Part shown: positions 1-9,846 of the stretch, in pieces | Layout: every line of letters begins with the position of its first letter | How positions within the stretch are numbered: the stretch's first letter is position 1 | DNA from: Lentinus brumalis | Lineage: Eukaryota; Basidiomycota; Agaricomycetes; Polyporales; Polyporaceae | DNA: 64,000 bases | Direction: 5' to 3' | Assembly: GCA_001792895.1 (NCBI GenBank) | Contig: MARA01000007.1 | Location: 1,116,001-1,180,000, forward strand | The notes under the pieces: model-generated | Told to the model about the DNA's origin: nothing | What the model saw: the letters and a program-made list of their open reading frames with translations, nothing else | Database searches by the model: none | Position numbers and translations under genes: made by a program

Positions 1-1148
1 GTAGCTAAGCAATGTCATGAGATTCTGTGTTAGGCGCACACGCCGTAACAAAGGTTCACTTCGTCCTCTGCATGCGAGAGACGTTCTATGATGCTGTGCG
101 CGATGCCGCAATGTTGTCTATCACCTGTTCGCTAAAAACAAGGATTGCTAGCGAGGCCCATACGAGCGAGACTACGAGACCTACCGACGCATCCTTGGAG
201 TAACCCCACGGTGTGTTGCGGATGCTCGACACCGCCTCGCGGATCTCCGCCACTCGCCGGAGTACGCCAGTACCAGGCAGCCATGCAGGCACACGCCCTA
301 CGATAGCCGGCACATACTCAAGCAGGGACGAAGAAATCAAGAACTCAATGCTCTCAAGTCCTTTCTCAAAAGTCGCAATGTGAGGGTCCTCCTCCGCGAT
401 CTCCATTCCATAGATACTGCCGAGCACAATGGCCGTGAGGGAACTGCATCGGGTTGCAGACGCCGTTAGTGAGAATTACGCGCTGATGTGCGCAAGACAT
501 ACAAGCGGAGGTGTTCGCTCAGCTTCTGCGGGCTGGCGAGGAGGCCAGATAGCAATCGTTGCACGCCATCCCTTTGACGCTCCCGGTAGTTGCATACGGC
601 ATCCGGGCGGAAATACTGCCAAAACATTCGCCGACGCTCCCTCCACCGCTGTCCATACCTAGCAAAGACGAAGTTCCAGTCCCATCCGGTGCTGGCAACA
701 TAGCATAGCATGAGCGCGGGTAGATACTCTCTCATAATTCACTCGGCACGTACAGTCGGACCACGTTGAGCACGGGTCTGTCCGCGTACGTCACTGACCG
801 TTTCTCGAGCAGATCCACGGCGGTCCGAGCGTCACCGATAACAATCACTGTTCGTCCCAGCGCGCGCAGACACATCAAGCTTCCTGTGAAAAAACAGCTG
901 TTTGAACTTGGCCAAGGAGCGACGGGACTGAGGAGGGGATACTTACCGTACTTCTTGCTCATATTCCGATACCCTATCCATGGCGTCGTTCTCGGAATGT
1001 CGAAGAGATTCCCGACGAAGGGGAGGCCTGGAGGTCCTGGAGGCAGGGGCAACCGTTTATTCCCGGCTCGTATCGCCTTGTATAGATGAACCAGAAGAAC
1101 TGCGCTTGTAAGCACAAGAGAAACAAGCAGCCCCAAGAGGATTTCCAT
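1..1148 (-). CDS. Cytochrome P450 (OrdA-like), N-terminal half; runs off window start
   Basis: Heme-thiolate monooxygenase, expected to be anchored in the endoplasmic reticulum by its N-terminus. The ATG at 1148 opens a hydrophobic helix, followed by a basic stretch and the proline-rich hinge LPLPPGPPGLPFVGNLF. Exon 1 is 947-1148. Later exons carry GDARTAVDLLEKRS, a helix-C WRERRR motif with its arginines, and an ATFEKGLE block. The reading frame stays open across every predicted intron to base 1, so the heme-binding end lies outside the window. It is clearly paralogous to the plus-strand P450 at 5822: same intron positions and about two thirds identical residues by eye. Proteins of this type are usually labelled O-methylsterigmatocystin oxidoreductase-like. 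The substrate cannot be told. It lies head-to-head with COX20. Confidence 0.85.
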
Positions 1149-2043
1149 GTCGCAGGAGTCGCGAGATGGTCGGGAGAGGTCGTGAGGTCTCATAAGATGC
1201 GAATGGTCTTATGTACCTCGTCGCCGGCGGGAAAGGAACAACTGTCGCAGTCAAAGTGCCATAGCGCAGCGTCCTCCTTGGGCATGAGATGATGCCCATA
1301 AGGTAGGCGGACTCAGCTTAGGCTAACGTTATCCTCTTCGACTCTGGCACGCAATTTCGAAGCCCCCTGAAAGATTCTCGTTGGTCTCAAGTGGCCTCGA
1401 AGAGTACAAAAAGACTCACCTTATCATTCACGGTTCACAGCAGACAGAGTCGCACTATGAACTCGCAGTCAGCAGTCCATCTTTCGATATGCGGGGCCCG
1501 TGTTTGAACGCTATGAAGCGTTCCTCGACTACCGGCAACCCCTGCTGACAGGTTCGTGGTTCGAGAGCAACGCGAACTTCCTATTTCAGAATCTGCATGG
1601 GAATGCACGACTACTAATGTCACTCACCATACCAACTTCGCCATCGCCGCCGCGTCGCCACTGTAGGTTGCTGCGCTCCTAAGACCGTGACTGTGTGCGC
1701 GAAGACTGACATGCGGGGACTGGCGTGGCACTATCAGAGCGAGCGAGATTGTATTAACCGTCACCATTGTCTCAACGCCCACTTCTTCTGTCGCAAGGTT
1801 CCAGTATACTATCTAAATCTCCAGCAACCGCAGAGACAGCGCGTACGCGAGCAGTATAGTGGCAGCTAAACAGTCGGATAGATTTCATGGGGCCATGCTT
1901 GATGCTGCAGAACATGGGGCACTTGATGGGCGCAGTGTGCTGCATGCAACAACGGGCGGAGGAAAAGTCAGAACTTTCGGAGCGCCCGTGCGGGAAGCAG
2001 CCAGGCGGCACGCATCATCGTGCGCACTTCACAGTCGACCACC
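1149..2043. other. Intergenic, divergent promoters of P450 and COX20
   Basis: No coding sequence with gene-like features on either strand. It separates the divergent P450 (minus) and COX20 (plus) starts and must hold both promoters. No RNA gene or repeat was recognised. Confidence 0.5.
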
Positions 2044-2773
2044 ATGTCCTCGTCATCGCAACCCTCCGACTCCCAGGCAGCCTCCTCGTCCTCTTCGACT
2101 CCCGAGGCTCCACCCTCGCCTTCGAAGCGCATGGTGTACCAGGTGGAGACGACCGGCAGCCGCTGGGGCGACTTGAAGGAGGCATTCAAGGTCCGTCATC
2201 CCACATGCATATGCTCACCCGGATGCGAAGCGTGACTGACCTGCGCGGCGCGGAAGGAAGAGGATATCCTCCGATGACCTGAACAAGATCAACGAGATCC
2301 CGTGTGCGCGCAACAGCCTGCTGAGCGGGATCGCGAGCGGGGTGGGCATCGGGGTCATCCGCGGGCTGTCGAGCAGTGCGTCGCGTGTTTCACCTCCGTC
2401 TGTGTGCGCGTTGCGCTGACAGCTTCTCCCCGCTCCCCGCTCTTCGCGGTTTTTGTACGTGTGCGCGACGTGCTTCTGCTGTCTTCTGTGAACGCGTGCG
2501 CAGGCGCGTTCGTCGCGTCCAATTGGGCGATGGGGACGTTCGTGCTCATCTCGCTGGGCAGCTGGTACGTCCCGCGTCCGGTCCTCCCCGCACGCGTCAT
2601 TCTCCCTTTCTGGCCGGGTATGCCGTGCTGACGTGTGCGTGTCGTACAGGACTATCTGTCAGAAGAACCGGGCGGATGAGCGGCGGCGCATGCAGCAGGT
2701 CATTGAGGCTATCCCGAAGCGGTTCGTGAAGAAGGAAGAGGGTGCCCGAGCGGGCGAGGAGAAGACAGCTTAG
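2044..2773 (+). CDS. COX20: Cytochrome c oxidase assembly protein COX20
   Basis: COX20 is an inner-membrane chaperone that stabilises newly made Cox2 and presents it for maturation during complex IV assembly. Four exons join in frame: 2044-2190, 2261-2375, 2504-2564 and 2650-2773, giving 148 residues. The family signature is visible as NEIPCARNSLLSG, followed by two hydrophobic stretches (GIASGVGIGVIRGL and MGTFVLISLGSW) that form the hairpin, and a basic tail with KNRADERRRMQQVIEAIPKR, matching the charged C-terminus of human FAM36A. The N-terminus is Ser/Pro-rich. The acceptor of intron 1 (AAG at 2258-2260) is weak and was chosen because it is the only one that keeps the frame. The gene is convergent with the rhodanese gene downstream. 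Confidence 0.9.
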
Positions 2774-3039
2774 GGTTTTCTCGCCCTGTGAGTGCGTCTT
2801 GCACAGACTCGCCATACTCTGCTCTTCGGAGTCTTTTCCATCCCGACGGTCACTCGCTCGGGGAACTCCTTCTCGGTGTTCCCTTGCGACACTGAGTGCT
2901 CCTGTGCATGCTCGCGAATACAAAATGGCATAGCTCTAAAGCGACATAGATACACTGTATAAATATACTCGTATAATCTCATCCCCCTTACGTATCACGC
3001 GCACGCGTCCGCACAGCGGAGCGCATGCTGCGGCCGGTG

Positions 3040-3624
3040 TCAGAGCCACTGTGGGTTGCCCCAGACCTCCTTGCTCCAGTTCTCGACGAGCTCGGGGTCG
3101 TCTTTGTACTTGGCCTGGAAGTCCGAGAACCCGCCGCGTAGGATGAGGACCTGGTGCGGGATGTCTAAGCCGTCGCCCTCTAGTTGGTCGCGGGCCTCTG
3201 CGTATATCTGGGGGCATGTCAGCACTTTGGCGCGGACGAGGATGGGGAGTACGCACTCGTGCAGCCTTCGGACCACTGCGCGTTGATGCGATGCGTCAGT
3301 CTACCAGTCAGTCGTTTCAGGCGGGACGAGAGGCGTACCGAACTTGTGACAGTGCGCAGTGGAAGACTACGGTGGGTATCTCCTTTGTCTTCTCGACAAG
3401 GTCGTTCACGCGTACGTAGAACTGGCTCGAGGGCGCGTTGTGTGCGCCCTTGATGTTCCCGCCTGCCCAGTCGTCGTCGCGGACGTCGATGACGCAGTAG
3501 TCCTTCATAGGGACCTTGTCGCTCTTCATGATCGAAGCGAGCTCCTGCGATGCGATGGCGTGAGGACGGGTGACGCGGGGTGGAGGCAGCAGCCACTTAC
3601 GTCTGGGGAGATGTACTTGAGCAT
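3040..3624 (-). CDS. YCH1: Rhodanese/Cdc25-like phosphatase, Ych1/Acr2 type
   Basis: Single rhodanese domain of the Cdc25/arsenate reductase type, 138 residues from four exons: 3601-3624, 3339-3544, 3257-3275 and 3040-3207. The catalytic loop follows the CX5R pattern in HCALSQVRGPKAAR. The Cys is in exon 2, the Arg codon is split across intron 2, and a 19-base micro-exon supplies the rest of the loop. Upstream are the usual YCVIDVRDDDWAGGNIKGA block and the substrate-binding SSQFY. Ych1 relatives act as protein phosphatases or arsenate reductases; which applies here is not visible. The gene shares a roughly 600-base bidirectional promoter region with VDAC at 4228. Confidence 0.9.
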
Positions 3625-4227
3625 CGCGGTGGATCGGGGGCGCGCGAGTGTGCCTATGGGTCGGCGGGAGGGCCTGGACGGGGTCAAGAGAGCGGGGGAG
3701 GGCTTTATAGGGAAAAAGAAACTCGAGGAAATTGTGCGAGGAGGAGAGAAGCTGCGGGCGAGTTCGCGCTCATACCTTATCAGGAAGGCGACGTAGCAAC
3801 GCGGGGAAAACAGCCGAGGCAAATGAGCAGCGATGCCAGAAGCCCGGGTGCTCCGTCGAGGGAGCATCTGCGAAGACACCCGAGCTGCCAGAGCGTGCAT
3901 GGCCATGGGCGGGGGAGTCCTTCCGAGGATACGAGACGGGGACCTTGCGGAAGTCGGAGGATGGGTCGCGGCGGAGCGCCCGAGGGCGTGTGCGGGTGCT
4001 GGGGAGCGCGGCCGACGCGTCTGAGGGCAGCACCGACGCGAAGACGACGAGCGCAGACGCGTCGGGGACGAGGACGACGACGGACGCAGAGAGCTCCTGC
4101 AGCGGGGCGTGCCAGAAGCGTGACCGTCGCGCGAACGTGGGCAGCGTGCACACACCCGGGATCTTCCGGCGCCTTAAAGCGACGTGTTTCCCCAAAGTTT
4201 CGCGTCAACGTCACTCCTCCTCACGCC
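3625..4227. promoter_or_regulatory. Bidirectional promoter region between rhodanese and VDAC genes
   Basis: The 603 bases lie between two head-to-head starts, at 3624 (minus) and 4228 (plus). Open frames on both strands here lack homologous features and look like GC-driven open frames. No TATA box was identified with confidence. Confidence 0.5.
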
Positions 4228-5298
4228 ATGTCTCTCCCTCAGCCCGTGCCCCCCTCCTGGAAGGTCCGTCCTCGCTGTCGAGCACGACGACGAGCGCATA
4301 TACTCATCTTTTCGACGCGTAAAGGACCTTGGAAAGTCGTCCAACGACCTCCTTGGCAAGGACTTCCCCATCAACGGCGTCGCCCTCGAGGTGAAGACCG
4401 CGACCCCGTCCAACGTCCTCTTCAAGGTCGGCGGAAACCGCGACACCAAGTCCCAGTACATCTTCGGCGACGTCGAGGCCAAGTTCTTCAACAAGCCCCA
4501 CGGTCTCACCTTCACCCAGACCTGGACGACGACCAACATCCTCAAGACCCAGGTTGAGCTCGACAACCAGATTGCCAAGGGTGTCAAGCTCGAGCTTGCC
4601 ACCGCGCTCACCCCCAACACCGGCTCCAAGTCTGCCCTCTTCACCACCACCTACAAGCAGCCCGGCCTCCACACCCGCGCGTTCCTCGACATCTTCAAGG
4701 TGCGTGCGGCGCGCGTCTGATGACGTGACAGTGCGCGCTCACCTGACGTCCCCTTGCGTGCAGGGCCCGACGTTCACCGCCGACACCGTCATCGGCCGTG
4801 ACGGCTTCCTCCTAGGTGCCGAGGCGTCGTACAACGTGACCGAGGGCAAGATCAGCAAGTACTCGACCGCGATCGGCTACAGCGCGCCCGAGTACGCCGT
4901 CACCATCCACGGCCTCGCCAATCTCAGCACCTACGCCGCGAGCTACTACCACCGCGTCAGCCCCGACGTGGAGGCCGGTGCCAAGGCTGTCTACGACACC
5001 CGCGCGTCGCCCTCGGGCAACGTCGCGCTCGAGGTCGGCGCGAAGGTCTACCTCGACGGTGCTGCCTTTGTCAAGGCGAAGATCAACAACACTGGTATCC
5101 TCGCTCTCGGTGCGTGTATGCGTTTGATCTGTATGCGTGCAGAGCTGAAGTGAAATGCGATGCGCAGGCTACACCCAGGCTCTCCGTCCTGGCGTCCGTG
5201 CGTCGTTCGGTCTCGCGCTCGACACCCAGAGACTGAACGACGTCTCATCGGAGGCTGCCGCGCACAAGGTCGGCGCCAGCGTCACCTTCGAGGGTTGA
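4228..5298 (+). CDS. POR1: Mitochondrial outer-membrane porin (VDAC)
   Basis: Voltage-dependent anion channel, a 19-strand beta barrel that passes ATP, ADP and other metabolites through the mitochondrial outer membrane. Four exons close in frame: 4228-4263, 4325-4699, 4764-5109 and 5168-5298, giving 295 residues, close to the 283-295 usual for fungal VDAC. The N-terminal segment has PVPPSWKDLGKSSNDLLGKDF, the classic start, and the C-terminal part shows GYTQALRPGVRASFGLALD and ends in KVGASVTFEG. The regular alternation of hydrophobic residues fits the barrel strands. The start is fixed by the short first exon MSLPQPVPPSWK. An alternative open frame begins upstream at 4184 but reads through the first intron. 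The gene probably shares a promoter region with the rhodanese gene. Confidence 0.95.
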
Positions 5299-5821
5299 AA
5301 ATCTTGCATCAGCATCGTGTGAGGGGGAACGGCATTTCAGATGTATACATAGTTACACTTCCAATGCATAATGCGCTGCGATATTGACGCCCTGTACCCT
5401 TGATGCTCTTCCTGTTGTTGAGGCTGCAATGACGCCGTTGTGCAGCAGCTAACAGTGAGTACAGATCGATACTAGCTCAGACTACCACCACTAACACGAT
5501 CCTTGAGGAGGTTGCAGCAAGAGCTCCGCTGCAGAGTCAGCGAGTGACTGAGCTGGGACATCGCATTCAATGTGCTATATGCTATCGGCGCTGAGCGAAT
5601 CCAGGGTGCCGAGTGTCACGCTGGAGGTTTCAGCAGTTCTCGAAGCAGCCTGTGGGTAGTCTCGTACTCCGGCATGCAACCCTATACTCGCATGTCGGGG
5701 TACGAGGCCCCCTGTGGGAGCGTCCCATTCACTGCAAGGACGCTGCTGACCCCGCAAGCTGCAGGGTTATCGACCGCCGAAGTACATAAGGTGACCCGTG
5801 CCCTACTGCATCGCCTACGAC
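5299..5821. other. Intergenic between VDAC and P450
   Basis: VDAC 3' flank followed by the promoter of the plus-strand P450. No gene was seen in it. Confidence 0.5.
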
Positions 5822-7743
5822 ATGGAGATGCTCTGGGGCCTGCTATTCTCTGTCCTGCTTTCCGGTGCCGCTCTCCTCTTTCTCCGTCTATGCAAGATGA
5901 TAGCGGCCAAGAAGAGACGACCACCCCTCCCTCCAGGGCCTCCAGGGCTCCCAGTCGTCGGGAACCTCTTCGCCATCCCGAAGACGACTCCTTGGGTAGG
6001 ATACCGGGATATGTGCAACAAGTACGGTATGTGTCCACTTCACACACGCCGTTGGCTGGCCAAACCAACTGAACTGCATCCCGCAGGAAAATTGATATGT
6101 CTCCGCGCGCTAGGACAGACCATGATCGTCATCGGCGACGCTCGAACCGCCGTGGATCTGATCGAGAAACGGTCGGTAAAGTGTGCGGACAGACCTGAGC
6201 TCAAGATGGTCGAGCTGTGCGTGCTGAGTCTCTTCTTACACCTGTGTCGTCTCACAAAGTTACTAGGACCGGCTGGGACTGGAGCTTCGTCTTTGCGGGG
6301 TATGGACAGTTCTGGAGGGCGCGACGGCGTGCGCTGTGGCAGTACGTCCGGCCGAACGCCCTTGGCAAATATCGGGAGCGTCAGCGGGAGGGAGTGCGAC
6401 GCCTGCTATGTGGCCTCCTCGCGAGCCCGGAGAAGCTGAAGGAGCATCTTCGCTAGTAAGATTCGACGCTCCTCCGCGTACTTTCCCTAACGACTTGTGA
6501 CGTCTCCCCTAGTTCCCTCATGGTCATCGTCCTCGGCACCATCTATGGGATGGACGTGGCGGAGAATGATCCGCACATTGCAACTTTTGAGAAAGGACTC
6601 GAGATGGTCGAGTTCTTGACCTCTAACTCCTCGTGGATCAAGTATCTCCCGTTCATCGGACGCGTGCCTACATGGCTGCCTGGCACCGGTGTGCTTCGGC
6701 GACTGGCGGATATTCGCGAGGCCGCGTTGAGCATCCGCAATACGCCCTGGGATCACACCAAGGATTCCTTGGTACGCCGCCCTCTGGTATTGCGGCTGCG
6801 GCCTTCTGATGATGTATGTCTTCAGCGAACGGGAAATGGCCAAGATTGTATCGCGCACCGTATGTTGGAACGGCTGTCTCGTTCGGACGACGAGGTCACC
6901 ACCGCCCAAGAGGAACTGGCCAAGGATGCTGTCGGCGCTGCTTACGCGGGTAAGCACCTCTCATCAGCAACTTGCCAGCTGCGATGGGGCTCACCCTCGG
7001 TGTACTGCCTTCCAGCTGCCATAGATTCGGTGCGTCAGGCCTGGTAGCGTTGCGCCGCTTGCTGAAACTTGCTGTCTCAAGCAATATGCTACTCTGCAGA
7101 GGTTCTTCGTCGCTATGAGCCTCTACCCCGACGTGCAGAAGAGAGCGCAGGCCGAGTTGGACCGGGTCGTCGGCCGGAATCGCATGCCCGAGGCATAAGA
7201 CCGCGACCGCTTGCCGTACGTCAACGCAGTGGTGAAGGAGACTCTCAGGTGGCATACAGCGGTGCCTCTGGGAGTTGCCCGCTGTGCGTCAGTTGACGAC
7301 GAGTACAATGGGTATCGGATCCCAAAAGGGGCGACTGTGATAGTGAACGCATGGTAAGTCTGGATCCTTCTCTTAGCAGTATAGCAAACGAGATCACATC
7401 TGAGTCCGTGTATAGGGCGATCATGCACGACGAGAAGGTATATCCGGATCCGGCGCGGTTCTCCCCAGAGCGTTATTTGAAGGAAGGATCGCTCGACCCG
7501 GAAGTCATGGATCCCGCGAGCGTTGTCTTCGGCATGGGGCGACGGTCCGTCGGGATCTTCTTATTTGCTTTACGCCGTGCTCACACGCCCCGCAGGATAT
7601 GTCCGGGGAGATATTTCGCGGATGCGACTATGTTCGTCCTCATCGCCTCGGTGCTGCACCTGTTCGGAATATCTCCCGGCCTTGACGACCGCGACCGGCC
7701 CGTTCTATCTCCCCCGCGTCCTACTACTGGAGACATATCGTGA
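5822..7743 (+). pseudogene. Cytochrome P450 (OrdA-like) with in-frame stop codon
   Basis: Paralogue of the P450 at 1-1148, here seen full length. The N-terminal anchor, hinge PPLPPGPPGLPVVGNLF, helix-C WRARRR, helix-K ETLRWH with ExxR, PERYL, and the heme loop FGMGRR-ICPGRYF are all present. Exon 1 is 5822-6026 and later exons join in frame. However, the sequence before DRDRLPYVNAVVKE reads CCC GAG GCA TAA GAC, so an ochre stop at 7196-7198 cuts the protein before the heme-binding Cys. The C-terminus also ends about 25 residues earlier than usual, after GISPGLDD, in unrelated residues. All other exons remain open, which points to recent inactivation, or to a sequencing error at one base. ATG 5822 was preferred to an in-frame ATG at 5798 because it matches the start of the paralogue. 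Confidence 0.75.
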
Positions 7744-8212
7744 GCACCCTCATCGTAATATGTCATGATGCGTGCACTTACTTTGCCAACCCAACAGACA
7801 CCTCGAGGGTTGGTGGCGATGTACGGTGCGGCCTCGTTCGTCGGAGAGCCAAAAACTTATACGCGGCATGATATGAGCGGACATGGACCAGCATACAACT
7901 ACTTATGTTGTGGCATAGGCGCTCATATTCTCCATAAGTACCATGCAGCCAAGGCCTGTTGTGTCCGAGAGCTCACATCTTGCCATCGAATGCGTACTGA
8001 AACTCAAAGAATACTTATTGCAATGGGCTCAAAGCATGCACAAGCCGTCCAACTTGAAACCCTCGCACTACAATATGTGCAACAAGTTCGCAGTTCACTG
8101 CTTGCAAACAAGACAGAAGACGGAAAACAATCCACTTGATCCATTTGAGACACCGAGCTCCCAGCCAACTGACTGGTCCCAAGTGCATCCCAAAAAGAAA
8201 AAGGGAGATCCC
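7744..8212. other. Intergenic, P450 3' flank to U2 snRNA 3' end
   Basis: No gene recognised. The open frames seen here on both strands are short and have no recognisable motif. Confidence 0.4.
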
Positions 8213-8394
8213 CCGACGACACAAGCCGGTAGTGCAGTGGCAAGGTCATCGCGCCCCCGAGTTGCAAGCAGAGCTCGAGGGACAAGGGCGGCAAAAATTA
8301 GATAACCAATAATGGAGGCGGTGCCTCCATAATAGTGGTTAAACTATTAAGAACAGATACTACACTTGATCTAAGCCAAAAGGCCAGAGTGGTA
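8213..8394 (-). ncRNA. U2: U2 spliceosomal snRNA
   Basis: On the minus strand the 5' region reads CTGGCCTTTTGGCTTAGATC, then AAGTGTAGTATCTGTTC, the near-invariant 5' half of U2. The branch-point recognition element GTAGTA is at 8358-8363. A perfect hairpin with 6-base-pair stem (8314-8319 with 8323-8328) fits stem II. It is followed by the Sm-binding site AATTTTTG at 8292-8299. U2 base-pairs with the intron branch point in the spliceosome. The 5' end (about 8394) is placed by comparison with other U2 genes and by the TATA box. The 3' end is an estimate, since the stem III/IV region (about 8213-8285) is less conserved. Confidence 0.93.
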
Positions 8395-8420
8395 AGGAAA
8401 CAGTGATGTGCGGGCGTGGC

Positions 8421-8427
8421 TTATATA
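8421..8427 (-). promoter_or_regulatory. TATA box of U2 snRNA gene
   Basis: The minus strand reads TATATAA about 30 bases upstream of the inferred U2 5' end, the expected position for an RNA polymerase II snRNA core promoter. The position is seen; the function is inferred. Confidence 0.6.
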
Positions 8428-8531
8428 GTGGCGGGAGTGCGCACGGACCAGGGCTCTGTTTGGTCGGCGTGATTGCTTCGCTTGTGGTAGACTGGCGCGT
8501 CAATGGTATCTACAACCCTCCTAATATCACC

Positions 8532-8602
8532 GCATTAATGGGGTAGTGGTAACCTGGGTCGTTGCCATCGACCCGCCGGGGGTTCGATTCCCCCTTAATG
8601 CA
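8532..8602 (+). tRNA. tRNA-Gly (anticodon GCC), intronless
   Basis: The acceptor stem GCATTAA pairs with TTAATGC and is followed by discriminator A. The D arm contains GGGTAGTGGTAACC. The anticodon stem GGTCG/CGACC holds the loop TTGCCAT with anticodon GCC. The T arm is GGGGG-TTCGATT-CCCCC. The length is 71 bases with no intron. The internal A and B boxes (TAGTGG and GGTTCGATTC) are present for RNA polymerase III. Confidence 0.95.
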
Positions 8603-8854
8603 GTTCGAGAAATTGGACCACTTTTTTCTTTGCTCGAGCTCGCTATGGAGTCGCCCGGTGTGTAGTAACACTCCTGTATCCGCGTTCCCCAAGGCATTCT
8701 GAACGGTTCAGCAAACTTGGCGTGCATGTATCAGTCGCACTCCGAAGTTCAAACAGATGTATAGAGAGAGGCTTCCAGCGGTGATTATATGACTATTGTT
8801 ACAGACGTCCGACTATAGTTACTCGTTCGAAATTGAATCCGCTCTTTACTCCGT

Positions 8855-9237
8855 TCACGACGAGGGGTTACCCGGGTGCACCGAGCTCTCCGTAGCGAGT
8901 TCCTCCAACGCAGTGGTCCTCGACGGCTTTCCGATGTTCGCGTCGCCGAGGACACCATCCTGCTTGTAGTCGGTCTCCTCCCGAGCACCCTCCTTCTTTC
9001 CTGGAGTTTGCCTGTCCGTGCTAGGCGTGCTGGGCACATTCTGTGCGGCACCGTCAGCGACGAGGTCGTGCAAAAGGCCGCTCAGGCAAGACTTACGTGA
9101 GGAGGGTCGCGCATGTATTCCTCGTGGATGTCCCGCTCGGTGACGGATGGCCTGTCCACGGTCTGGTAGGCCTTCTTGAACGTCCGGCTCTCGTCGGTGA
9201 CGTTCGCGCCGAGGTCGCCACGGTATTCAGAGGACAT
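8855..9237 (-). CDS. Small hydrophilic protein of unknown function
   Basis: Two exons (9097-9237 and 8855-9040) join in frame across a 56-base intron with donor GTAAGT, branch-like GCTGAC and acceptor CAG, giving 108 residues. The first exon is compact and charged (EYRGDLGANVTDESRTFKK, then VTERDIHEEYMRDP). The second is a low-complexity Ser/Thr/Gly/Glu-rich tail. There is no signal peptide or membrane segment. No family was recognised. The clean intron and the conserved-looking first exon argue for a real gene. It lies between tRNA-Gly and the P450 of cassette copy A. Confidence 0.6.
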
Positions 9238-9846
9238 GATGGTGATGGTTGATAGAGAAAGGGAGTTCGGTGATAGTGATGTGTTCGAGGTGTGGTGGGT
9301 TTGTTCGAGGTGGCCGGTGTCGTCGACCGTCGAGATACGAACGTTTTTATGCTGGGCCGTGTATGCACGAGCGGAGAGGGCTGCGTCATGGTGATGTCAA
9401 GGTGCCCCGACTCTGAGAACATAGTTGGAGTCCGGATATGGTCATCACTCCACCATATATGGATCAACTTTTTCCAAGCGCCGGGACTCCGAGACGAGTA
9501 CCAACAATCCAACGGCGGGCCCGGCGCGCGAGGTAGGCAAGGGAGGCCAGATATCATCGATACTTATCTCACAACACTATAGCTAGTAGGCTGGTGCACG
9601 ACTACGAGCCAAGAAAGGCGCGCCGGATCACCTGCATCGTTGTTGTTTTGTGGTTAGTGCAGAGGAATTCTGCCATTGCCCGCAGCTTTCACTTCGTCGC
9701 CATATGTAGACGCTGCAGGGTCGACTCACCAGCGATTGGGTCCAATTAAGTGACCTGTGATCGAAGGCAGATACCATTGCCAGGCTACATGGTCGCATAC
9801 ATTTTCTACGCATGAATGCAAAGGTTTGGTCGCGTACGCACATTCT
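9238..9846. other. Intergenic, 5' of small gene and 3' of P450
   Basis: Holds the promoter of the small unknown gene and the P450 3' flank. No further gene was supported. Confidence 0.4.

Noticed and set aside
3580..4557. Plus-strand open frame of 325 codons upstream of and overlapping VDAC
   Set aside because: Runs through the VDAC start, intron and coding region in the wrong frame. Arg-rich without domains.
8004..8294. Minus-strand open frame of 96 codons
   Set aside because: It overlaps the conserved 3' part of the U2 snRNA gene and has no protein features.
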